A DNA stretch of 48,345 bases from Leptotrichiaceae bacterium (GTDB taxonomy: Bacteria > Fusobacteriota > Fusobacteriia > Fusobacteriales > Leptotrichiaceae), in NCBI GenBank assembly GCA_018060185.1, contig JAGOWQ010000010.1, positions 1 through 48,345 on the forward strand. Direction: 5' to 3'. The translations under genes and the position numbers were made by a program. Positions 16,421-23,639 of the stretch are shown one piece after another. Under the pieces are notes generated by a model. It searched no databases. It saw nothing but the letters and a program-made list of their open reading frames with translations, and had not been told where the DNA came from. The number at the start of each line of letters is the position of its first letter. Positions within the stretch are counted from its first letter, which is position 1.

Positions 16421-18817
16421 ATGAAAAAAACACAAGATTTAAAGGATAAGGAAATGTTTAAACATTACTTACCGTATGCGTATTTTATTGATGATGAGGA
16501 AAGTATAATATTTAATAAAAATGACGCTTTTCAGATCACATTCAGAATAACATACAGGAATCTTGAATTTGAAAGTGATGAAATAGTTGCAGGGTTTATA
16601 AATAAATTCAATAATGCGATAAAAAATCAGTTAGATCAGAGGTTCTGTATACATTTTGAAACACAGAGAAAGTCAATGATTGTTGATGAAGAATTAACAA
16701 ATAAGGTACCAATACCTACAAGGAAAATTTTTCAGTCACAAAAAAATAAAATAAATAAGGACTTCAAATGTTTTACAACTGAAAACTATATAACATTGAC
16801 ATATTCCTTAAAAGATTTTTTCTCTGGCCTTGATTTATTTAATAAACTTAAAATATTTAATAATCACGGGAATGAAATTATGACAAGAGAAAAAATGGAA
16901 AAGGAACTTGCAGTATTTAACGATAAAATCATGAGTTTTATAGATCAGTTAGAGCCGGTAGTACTGGATATAGAAAAAATAAAAGGAAGTGAATTACTAG
17001 GATTTCTTTATTCACAGGTTACATCTGAATTTAAAGAAAAAGTAAAATATCCTGATTATCCTTATATAGATGAAATATTAGGAATGAATGAATTTGATAA
17101 TAAAGGAAAATACAGCAAAATAAACGATAATTTTGTAGCATGTGTATCAATTTCTGAATTTCCTGAAATGGTGAGTGGGAGAATTTTAAAAGAGCTTGAA
17201 AGCTTAAATTTTGAGTTCAGATACAATGTAAGATTTTTAATAAATCAACAGGAAAGTTTAAAAAGAAAGCTGAAAAATATAAGAGAGTATCATGAAGTAT
17301 CAAGAAAAAGTTTAGGAGAATACGGTACTCAGTCAGGTTCAAGGTTTGAAGATGAATATTCTATGGAGCAGGCAGATGAAGTACAGGGAGCCATGAAAGA
17401 AATGAGAAAGAGAGAAATTATTTTTGGACAGCTGACAGCCACAATAATTATAACTGATAAAAGTTATAAAAGGTTAGAAAAAAAGGTAAATGAAGTAATA
17501 AAAATAATTAACTTTCATGAGTTCGTATGTAGACATGATACTTTAAATACTTTCAATTCTTATTTTGGAGCAATGGCCGGAAATAATGAGTTAAATAATA
17601 GAAAATATTTGACAGCTTCAACGTCGATACTTTGCATGATACCTATAAGTACACCATTTTTAGGGTTTAAATACAATGAACATTTAGGAGAATACTACAA
17701 AAGAGACACACATTCACTAATTAAAGGAATTAATGAAAATGACGATTTATTTCATTTTAATCTGCATGTTTCGGATATAGGGAATACAATGATTGTAGGA
17801 CCTGTAGGAGCAGGTAAGTCAGTGCTGCTTGGTTTAATTGTTAGTCAGTTTATGAAATATGAGAATGCACAGGTATTTTTCTTTGACAAAGATCAGAGTA
17901 GTAAAGTGCTCTGCAGATGTTCAGGCGGTGATTTCTATAATTTAGGAAAAGATGAGTTTAGTTTTCAAGTAATGGAGAATATCAATCAGGCTGAATACCA
18001 AAGTTTTATAAGAGAATGGTTATTATTAATTTTAGATCAGGATAAATACGTAACAGAGTTGGAAGACAAAGAAATTATAACTAAAGCTTTAAAGCAGCTA
18101 GGAGAACTTGACCGGGAAGCAAGGACATTTACAAATTTTTTGGGATTTTTACCACATCAAAGATTAAAAATAGCATTTGATGATTATGTGAATGGAACTT
18201 ATGGACGATACTTTAACCGGAAAAGTACAACATCAAAAAATAGGTTTCAAGTGTATGAAATGGGAACAATACTGCAGGATAGTAGGCTCTCACCATTATT
18301 ACTAAATTATTTATTTTTTGATATAAGGTATCGATTAAAAGGAGAACCGGGAATAATTGTTATAGATGAAGCCTGGGCGGCATTGCAAGACCCATTGATG
18401 AGAAAGCAAATGGAGCACTGGTTGAGACTATTAAGAAAACTGAATGTTAGTGTTATTTTTGCTACACAATCCTTAGATGAAATTTCTAAAACAGATATTT
18501 CAAAAATTATTATAGAAAACTGTAAAACTAAAATCTTACTACCAAATGAAAACGCAGAAAAAAGTTATGAGTTATATGAAATGATAGGTCTAAATTTAGA
18601 AGAAATTGGAAAAGTTGTAAATGCAATACCTAAAAGAGATTACTTATACAAAAGTGATTTAGGTTCAAGTCTTTTAAGCTTTAATTTAGACAAAGAAGCA
18701 GTTAGCTATATAGGAGCAAGCAGAATGGAAGATATTAATATGATAGATGAAATTTATTCACAGGAAAAAGACTTAGAAAAAATAAATGAAATGTGGCTAA
18801 ATTATAAAAGTATATAA
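16421..18817 (+). CDS. virB4: VirB4/TrbE secretion ATPase
   Basis: 798 residues. CagE/TrbE/VirB N-terminal domain to about 400, Walker A VGPVGAGKS at about 458-466, Walker B GIIVIDEAWAAL at about 644-655, then the conserved LRKLNVSVIFATQSLDEI. Normal length. Drives pilus biogenesis and substrate passage. GAAAGG site. Confidence 0.93.
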   Translation: MKKTQDLKDKEMFKHYLPYAYFIDDEESIIFNKNDAFQITFRITYRNLEFESDEIVAGFINKFNNAIKNQLDQRFCIHFETQRKSMIVDEELTNKVPIPTRKIFQSQKNKINKDFKCFTTENYITLTYSLKDFFSGLDLFNKLKIFNNHGNEIMTREKMEKELAVFNDKIMSFIDQLEPVVLDIEKIKGSELLGFLYSQVTSEFKEKVKYPDYPYIDEILGMNEFDNKGKYSKINDNFVACVSISEFPEMVSGRILKELESLNFEFRYNVRFLINQQESLKRKLKNIREYHEVSRKSLGEYGTQSGSRFEDEYSMEQADEVQGAMKEMRKREIIFGQLTATIIITDKSYKRLEKKVNEVIKIINFHEFVCRHDTLNTFNSYFGAMAGNNELNNRKYLTASTSILCMIPISTPFLGFKYNEHLGEYYKRDTHSLIKGINENDDLFHFNLHVSDIGNTMIVGPVGAGKSVLLGLIVSQFMKYENAQVFFFDKDQSSKVLCRCSGGDFYNLGKDEFSFQVMENINQAEYQSFIREWLLLILDQDKYVTELEDKEIITKALKQLGELDREARTFTNFLGFLPHQRLKIAFDDYVNGTYGRYFNRKSTTSKNRFQVYEMGTILQDSRLSPLLLNYLFFDIRYRLKGEPGIIVIDEAWAALQDPLMRKQMEHWLRLLRKLNVSVIFATQSLDEISKTDISKIIIENCKTKILLPNENAEKSYELYEMIGLNLEEIGKVVNAIPKRDYLYKSDLGSSLLSFNLDKEAVSYIGASRMEDINMIDEIYSQEKDLEKINEMWLNYKSI

Positions 18818-18826
18818 GGAGTGAAT

Positions 18827-19426
18827 ATGTTAAAGACAACAACCCTTGAAAATTATAATTTGTCAAATACACAAATAGAATTTTTAAGGGATAGTATTAA
18901 GGAAAGAAAAAATATTCTTATTGCAGGAGATATACGATCAGGAAGAACATCATTCTTAAATGCTTGTCTAAATGAATTAAATAATGAAGATTTAAGAGTG
19001 GTAACTATTGATGATAAAGATGAATTATATTGTCCTGCTTTAAATACAACAAAGGGCTTGATTAATTATGAGTATTCAACAGAATTTTTGATACAAGCTT
19101 ACTCGAAAATGCGGCCGGATTATATGATTTTAGGAGAAATGAAAACTGGCAAAGAAATAATAGAGGTATTGAAAGTTTGGAACAGCGGACATGCTGGAAT
19201 GACAACAATTCAGGCTGTAGATAACGGAGAAAAATTATATTGCTTTTCAAAATTGAGTGAATGCATGAACAAGATATCAGACTATGAAAGGAATATATTC
19301 CCATTATTAATTGGAAATACTATAAATATAGTAGTAGAAATACAAGATAAGAAGGTGCAGGGAATTAAGGAAATTCTCGGCTATAACGAACAATATAAAG
19401 AGTACGCTTATAAAACTATTAATTAA
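18827..19426 (+). CDS. Degenerate VirB11 paralogue lacking the N-terminal domain
   Basis: 199 residues from ATG 18827 (AAGGAGTG site). It aligns with the C-terminal ATPase half of the intact VirB11 at 15168-16166: QIEFLRDSIKERKNILIAGD against QKEYIKQMIFERKNILIVGG, FLNACLNELNNEDLRVVTID against FINACLNELKDTDFRVITIE, and VLKVWNSGHAGMTTIQAVDN against the His box. The Walker A is altered (GDIRSGRT, Lys to Arg; 34-41) and the His-box TTHAN is changed to TTIQAV. It is probably catalytically dead; a gene duplication now acting as a regulator or hexamer partner, or a decaying copy. Confidence 0.85.
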   Translation: MLKTTTLENYNLSNTQIEFLRDSIKERKNILIAGDIRSGRTSFLNACLNELNNEDLRVVTIDDKDELYCPALNTTKGLINYEYSTEFLIQAYSKMRPDYMILGEMKTGKEIIEVLKVWNSGHAGMTTIQAVDNGEKLYCFSKLSECMNKISDYERNIFPLLIGNTINIVVEIQDKKVQGIKEILGYNEQYKEYAYKTIN

Positions 19427-19427
19427 A

Positions 19428-19447
19428 CTTTCGCAAGCTTGCGAAAG
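19428..19447. repeat. 20-bp palindrome CTTTCGCAAGCTTGCGAAAG, site 1
   Basis: Perfect palindrome directly after the TAA of the VirB11 paralogue and 18 bases before the next start codon. Eight sites of this family occur in the window (28509, 39171, 39305, 41054, 42925, 43674, 45361 are the others). They differ only in the two central bases. There is no U-tract, so it is not an ordinary terminator. Confidence 0.9.
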
Positions 19448-19465
19448 TATAAAGAAAGAGGAAAT

Positions 19466-19934
19466 ATGAAAAAGTTTAAAAATCTAATATTTTTATTATT
19501 GGCAATAAATGTATTTGCATTGGCTGATAATGAAGTAAGTTCAAAGCAATTAGAGAAAATTTATAAGAATGTTACTGAAAATAAAAATACAGATAAAAAT
19601 TTTGAGATTGTAAATGATCTTTTATCAAAAAGAAATAAAGAGCTGAAAGACCTAAGATTACAGAGTGATTATATTGTAACTCCTGAATATCTGGAATGGC
19701 AAATCTTTTTCACGGGATTTTATAATCATCAAAACAGAAACTCTAAAAACAGTACAAGATAATTATCATAGTCTTGCAACACCTAAAGATGAAAATGGAA
19801 CATTAAAAACAAGAGCTATTATAGGTGCTGAAATAGAAGATAGATACGGAGTATTCTTAACAGGAGAATATTTAACAGGAAACTCTGCAAAAAATGATTA
19901 TAAATTAGGAATAACACTAAAAGCAGTATTTTAG
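19466..19934 (+). pseudogene. Frameshifted outer-membrane protein fragment
   Basis: The reading starts at ATG 19466 (AAAGAGG site) with a signal peptide (NLIFLLLAINVFALA) and runs to TAA 19762. After about 19720-19750 the homologous reading continues in another frame as ETLKTVQDNYHSLATPKDEN … GVFLTGEYLTGNSAKNDYKL … LKAVF, ending at TAG 19934. The terminal phenylalanine and alternating strand pattern are those of an outer-membrane beta-barrel C-terminus. 'TPEYLEWQIFFTGFY' recalls a segment of fusobacterial autotransporter-type proteins. A one-base frameshift (real, or a sequencing error) separates the halves; it could also be a shortened chimera. Confidence 0.6.
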
Positions 19935-19944
19935 GAGGTAATTC

Positions 19945-20211
19945 ATGAAAAAAATCAGTTATTATGGAAAGGAAGCAAACTATTTTATTGTTGGCATTCA
20001 TGAAAATAAAGATCAATTTATAGTGGAAGCCCAACAATTAGAAGACGGTAAAATAGAATCTAGTAATGTACATAAAGGTTATCTTTATGGAGAGATAGGC
20101 AATGAAGCCAGTTATTTTTCCAAAAAAGAAAAACCGGAAAATATAAAAAAATATGGGAAAGAATCAGAATGTTTTTATGTTGAAGAAGATGACATAGAAG
20201 AAGCAGAATAA
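19945..20211 (+). CDS. Hypothetical small acidic protein
   Basis: 88 residues: MKKISYYGKEANYFIVGIHE and KDQFIVEAQQLEDGKIESSN suggest a small beta-rich fold, ending in an acidic tail (YVEEDDIEEAE). 'YYGKEANYF' and the later 'KKYGKESECFYVEE' look like an internal repeat of the same motif. Strong AGGAGG site. Cytoplasmic; family unknown. Confidence 0.6.
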   Translation: MKKISYYGKEANYFIVGIHENKDQFIVEAQQLEDGKIESSNVHKGYLYGEIGNEASYFSKKEKPENIKKYGKESECFYVEEDDIEEAE

Positions 20212-20267
20212 TAAATTTTCTAAATAAACAGTGGTATGTTCAAGAAAATTTTAAGTAAACATCATTT

Positions 20268-20300
20268 AGGCTCTTACTCTTCCGATAAGAGTAAGAGCCT
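20268..20300 (+). promoter_or_regulatory. Perfect 14-bp hairpin before a ribosome site
   Basis: AGGCTCTTACTCTT (20268-20281) and AAGAGTAAGAGCCT (20287-20300) pair perfectly with a 5-base loop. No U-run follows; instead GAAAGGAGG starts immediately, so the hairpin abuts the ribosome site of the tiny gene at 20314. It could be an operator, an mRNA-stability element or a ribosome gate. Confidence 0.6.
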
Positions 20301-20313
20301 GAAAGGAGGAAAT

Positions 20314-20391
20314 ATGTTTTTATTTTTTCTTATCGTAGTTTTCTTTTTTAGAGCAGGGGTGTTGATGAGAAAAATAAAAGAGAAACTCTAA
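20314..20391 (+). CDS. Tiny membrane peptide
   Basis: 25 residues (MFLFFLIVVFFFRAGVLMRK…) with a near-perfect AAAGGAGG site 5 bases upstream. One hydrophobic helix followed by a basic end (RKIKEKL). The size and shape resemble type I toxin-like or small accessory membrane peptides, but nothing more can be said. Followed after 2 bases by the next gene. Confidence 0.45.
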   Translation: MFLFFLIVVFFFRAGVLMRKIKEKL

Positions 20392-20393
20392 AT

Positions 20394-20606
20394 ATGGAAA
20401 TTATTGGATTTCTTGGTGGAAGAACTATTTTTTATGATATTGATAATAATGTATTTTTTGCTTCGGGGAAGGGTAAATTCTGGTACTTCAAAGACTTATG
20501 GGATTTAAGAGCTTTTATTAGAAATTCAAGTAGAAAGTTTGTATTAATCAGTAACAGATTTACTTTAGAAGATTTAATCAAAAATAATCCCTTTAAGCCA
20601 GTTTAG
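20394..20606 (+). CDS. Hypothetical small protein
   Basis: 70 residues, MEIIGFLGGRTIFYDIDNNV start, rich in aromatic residues, no membrane segment. 'M-x-x-IG-(F/Y)-x-x-G' is shared with the 54-residue protein at 20737, suggesting relatedness. Its stop codon overlaps the first stem of the structured element 20605-20689. Family unknown; no clear ribosome site, so possibly translated by coupling with the tiny gene 2 bases upstream. Confidence 0.5.
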   Translation: MEIIGFLGGRTIFYDIDNNVFFASGKGKFWYFKDLWDLRAFIRNSSRKFVLISNRFTLEDLIKNNPFKPV

Positions 20607-20689
20607 CATATTCAGCCCACTGCGTGGCAAGCTATCAAGGTCAAGCACTTCGTGTTTACTTTGTAAAACCTTGACAGTCTAATTATGCT
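20605..20689 (+). ncRNA. Structured RNA candidate with nested junctions, copy 1
   Basis: Outer stem AGCATA (20605-20610)/TATGCT (20684-20689). Inside: a hairpin CCAC-TGC-GTGG; then TCAAGGT (20635-20641)/ACCTTGA (20668-20674) enclosing two small hairpins, GCAC-TTC-GTGT and TTTAC-TTT-GTAAA. The copies at 36865-36951 and 44496-44582 keep the same plan with different stem bases (ATTTCC-TGC-GGAAAT, TTTGC-TAC-GCAAA), i.e. compensatory change. Each precedes a small gene. No match to a riboswitch or ribozyme that I know. Confidence 0.65.
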
Positions 20690-20736
20690 TTTTGGCCGGT
20701 ACGGGCTTTATTCAGAGAGAGAAAGGGTGATGTTCT

Positions 20737-20901
20737 ATGAAATTTATAGGTTATGTGCAAGGGCAGTTTACTACTCCTATTTATGAAGATGAAGGATTTT
20801 ACTATATAAATACAGGATTTTGTTATACCAGTATTGGAAATATTGCCTTTGCTAATAGGCAATTTAAAAATCAGAATTTGAAGATATATAAACTTAGTTA
20901 G
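20737..20901 (+). CDS. Hypothetical 54-residue protein
   Basis: Reads MKFIGYVQGQFTTPIYEDEG … NRQFKNQNLKIYKLS. GAAAGGG site 8 bases before the ATG. Beta-rich and aromatic, similar in opening pattern to 20394-20606. It follows the structured RNA candidate by 47 bases, so it could be its regulated gene. No family recognised. Confidence 0.5.
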   Translation: MKFIGYVQGQFTTPIYEDEGFYYINTGFCYTSIGNIAFANRQFKNQNLKIYKLS

Positions 20902-20917
20902 GAAAGGAGTTTTTTAT

Positions 20918-21100
20918 ATGGATGTTGCTAATTTGATATCGTGTATTGTTGCACTTATTACTTTAAGTCTTACGTTTTTTTTCATTCAAGATTCTTGGAA
21001 AAAAGAAAAAGCAGATAGAATTGACAGAGAGGAAAAAATTAATAATATATATAATGAAATTATGGGAAAAAATGAAAAAGAGGTGGAAAATGAGAAATAA
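20918..21100 (+). CDS. Small single-helix membrane protein
   Basis: 60 residues: membrane helix (NLISCIVALITLSLTFFFI) then a charged coiled tail (KKEKADRIDREEKINNIYNE). AAAGGAG site. It overlaps the following trbJ-like gene by 11 bases, implying coupling. The shape resembles small T4SS accessory or holin-like proteins; no assignment. Confidence 0.6.
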   Translation: MDVANLISCIVALITLSLTFFFIQDSWKKEKADRIDREEKINNIYNEIMGKNEKEVENEK

Positions 21101-21977
21101 ACTAAAAAAAATAATAATAACAATAGCTTTTATTGTAGCTTGTAGTAATTTTTCCGTAGCAAATACAAATAATGCAAATTATCTTCATAATTGTATTGTT
21201 GGCAGCTGTACTTTTAATGAAAATATACAGCCTAAATGGATTGAGAATAATAAAGTTGGCATTGATTCGTTTGATTATATGAGTAGACTTGATAGTAATA
21301 TACATTATTCAATATTTGGCGGTGGTGGTGGTGCTGATTCTATTTGGCAAATGAAAACCTATTACGAAATGATTACATTAAATGCCACTCAAATAAAAGT
21401 TCTTAATAATGAACTTGAGAAAATGCGAATGATGATCGAGCAGATAAAAAGATTACCGGAAGATGTAATCAGACAAGAATTAGGTCAATATACTGGCATG
21501 ATAAGTGAAATGGTTGCTATTCAAAATGAATTAAAAGATTTACTTAAAGATGCCAGGGATTTTGAAACTTATACTACAGCTATTTACAATGATGTAAAAA
21601 ATATGGACTATGTCGCATTGTTAGATAGATACGCAAATACAATAAATGATTTATCATATAATGCAATGCGAAGTTCAAACTATTATTCTAATAGTGTTTC
21701 AAAGAATGTAAGTAATAATGCAAAATATTTAATGCAGCAGGCAAAAACAGGAGAAAATCCTATACAGCTTTTGGAAACTTTGAATAGTTGGAATGCAAAT
21801 TTATCGTATCAAATAACCGCTGTTTCTGATCTTATAAATAACAGTAATAGACTTCAAATTATTGAGTATCAGGAAAAGGCTAATAAGATTAAATTAGACA
21901 GAGAGCAACAAATGAAAATGGAAAATCTTTTAAATCAGAGGATTAATGAGATGAAAAGTAGAAGTAAGAAAAAATAA
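21090..21977 (+). CDS. virB5: VirB5/TrbJ-like pilus-associated protein
   Basis: 295 residues from ATG 21090 (GAGGTGG site); the in-frame upstream start at 21021 lies inside the preceding gene and is less likely. Signal peptide (KIIITIAFIVACSNFSVA), then a long helical protein: QMKTYYEMITLNATQIKVLN, repeated aromatic/Asn-rich helices, and a charged coiled C-terminus. 'WNANLSYQITAVSDLINNSN' resembles the TrbJ C-terminal helix. Gene position just before trbL supports TrbJ/VirB5. Confidence 0.72.
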   Translation: MRNKLKKIIITIAFIVACSNFSVANTNNANYLHNCIVGSCTFNENIQPKWIENNKVGIDSFDYMSRLDSNIHYSIFGGGGGADSIWQMKTYYEMITLNATQIKVLNNELEKMRMMIEQIKRLPEDVIRQELGQYTGMISEMVAIQNELKDLLKDARDFETYTTAIYNDVKNMDYVALLDRYANTINDLSYNAMRSSNYYSNSVSKNVSNNAKYLMQQAKTGENPIQLLETLNSWNANLSYQITAVSDLINNSNRLQIIEYQEKANKIKLDREQQMKMENLLNQRINEMKSRSKKK

Positions 21978-21993
21978 ATAAGAGGTATATATT

Positions 21994-23157
21994 ATGAACG
22001 AAAGTATGAAAAAACTTATAGAAATAATGGACTTAAATACAATACTCAATATGTACATTGACCCTATAAAAAACGGAATAACCTTTTTAACCAACGACAT
22101 ATTGATATTGACTACATTTATTATTATTTTTGACTTTATGTTCTATATAATTGTTAATCGTGCAGATTTAAGCAATATCGGTGCAGTGTTTAAAGGAAAA
22201 TTATTAAGAAGTGTTTTATTTTTTCTTGTTATTCTTAATTTTATGAATATATTAGAGTTCTCTTTAAAGATTTTTTTTGATCTCGGTCTTGCCTTTGGTG
22301 GCGGAAGCTCATATATAAATGGGAACAGCTTTGATTTTAACCTTGTTTTTGCCGAAATTGGAGAAATGTTATTCAATGTTACAAAAATAAGTATGAGTTT
22401 TGGAGCGAATTCATGGGGGTTAGTTTATTCTCTTGGATTATTAGCAGTATTAGGATTAACAATTAGTATGATTGTAATTCTCTTTATGATGTTATTGATG
22501 TTTTATTACAGTGCAGCTATGGCATTTCTGGCATTTCCTTTAAATGCTTTGACACCTGTTGCAGACTTTGGACAAAGGACTTTAAAGGGTGTTATAGCTG
22601 CAGGCTTAAAAATAAGTATAGTAATGATAGTTTTAAAAGTTTCTATGCAGATCATTAGTAACCAGGTAGAAAAATTTTCGGAATTACAAATATCACCTGC
22701 GAATAATGATATAGGCGGAATGTTAACTTTCTTACTATTACTGGCTTTAATCAATTTTGTGTTTGTTAGTGTAGAAGCAGTGGCTAATTCAATAGTAATG
22801 CAGCAAGGAGACGGGTTAAGCTATGCAAGATTAGGCTCTCAAGTAACAAGAGGGATAACAAATGCAGTGAGTACAGGAGTAACTGTTGCAGCTATATTTG
22901 CCGGAGGAAGCGGATTCGTTAAAGCAGGAGCAGACGCAGGAATAAAAGCCGGGGGAATGGCGGCTAAAACAGCTCAGGGTGTTAAAAGTTTTTCAAATGT
23001 TATGAATAAAGGGAATAAGATTAAACAAGGTACAAATATGCTGAATAAATCTATATCTCAAGCAACAGGTGGCGAGGAAAATCTAGCTAAAACATCAAAA
23101 AATGATATGTCTAAATTAAATAAAGCAAAGAACTTATTTAAGAAAAATAAAAAATAA
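21994..23157 (+). CDS. virB6: VirB6/TrbL polytopic channel protein
   Basis: 387 residues with about six hydrophobic helices (for example ILTTFIIIFDFMFYIIV, LLAVLGLTISMIVILFMMLL, GGMLTFLLLLALINFVFVSV) and the family-typical central 'FYYSAAMAFLAFPLNALTPV' with F-G-Q-R after it. The C-terminal tail is glycine/alanine- then lysine-rich. VirB6 lines the inner-membrane part of the channel. A second TrbL-like domain is fused to a hydrolase at 23640-25046. Confidence 0.85.
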   Translation: MNESMKKLIEIMDLNTILNMYIDPIKNGITFLTNDILILTTFIIIFDFMFYIIVNRADLSNIGAVFKGKLLRSVLFFLVILNFMNILEFSLKIFFDLGLAFGGGSSYINGNSFDFNLVFAEIGEMLFNVTKISMSFGANSWGLVYSLGLLAVLGLTISMIVILFMMLLMFYYSAAMAFLAFPLNALTPVADFGQRTLKGVIAAGLKISIVMIVLKVSMQIISNQVEKFSELQISPANNDIGGMLTFLLLLALINFVFVSVEAVANSIVMQQGDGLSYARLGSQVTRGITNAVSTGVTVAAIFAGGSGFVKAGADAGIKAGGMAAKTAQGVKSFSNVMNKGNKIKQGTNMLNKSISQATGGEENLAKTSKNDMSKLNKAKNLFKKNKK

Positions 23158-23236
23158 GTTACACACAATAAAAAAACTGTTAAAATATATAAGTGAATAC
23201 TTTTATTCAACTTAAAAAATTTTAGGAGGTAACAAA

Positions 23237-23632
23237 ATGAAAAAAATAATTTTAGTAGGAATGATGATCTTAGGAATGGCTATATTTGCTGAAAAATTGA
23301 AAACTGACGGGAAAAATAATCTTGATAAACTAAAAGGTACTTGGAGAGTAAAAGGAGCTGACGGGGCAAATACAGTTCGATATTTTAATGGGAAATGGCA
23401 ATTAGGTTATGAGTGTTGGGATAGCGAAGAAGAATGTAGAAAAGAACCAAATTATGAGAAAAGTTTAGGAATGAACTTTTATGATATCAAAGAAGCTAAA
23501 AATGGTGTATTAGTAGTGTTTTTTGATAAAAATTTAAAACAGTATTTTGCATATGATATTAATAAAAAGGCATTAGTTTTTTTAGATAGTAATCTAAATA
23601 TAACAGATGTATTAAATATGAAAGTAAGGTAA
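23237..23632 (+). CDS. Small exported protein of unknown function
   Basis: 131 residues with a signal peptide (IILVGMMILGMAIFA). The mature part has DKLKGTWRVKGADGANTVRY and two cysteines (YECWDSEEECRK) that could form a disulfide. The 'L-K-G-T-W-R-V' start and following antiparallel pattern suggest a small lipocalin-like or beta-barrel fold. Consensus AGGAGG site. Lies in the transfer operon, so periplasmic or surface role in mating is possible. Confidence 0.6.
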   Translation: MKKIILVGMMILGMAIFAEKLKTDGKNNLDKLKGTWRVKGADGANTVRYFNGKWQLGYECWDSEEECRKEPNYEKSLGMNFYDIKEAKNGVLVVFFDKNLKQYFAYDINKKALVFLDSNLNITDVLNMKVR

Positions 23633-23639
23633 TCTTTGA

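Noticed and set aside
19428..19447. 20-bp palindromes as simple transcription terminators
   Set aside because: No U-tract follows on either strand in most copies, and several precede ribosome sites by less than 30 bases.
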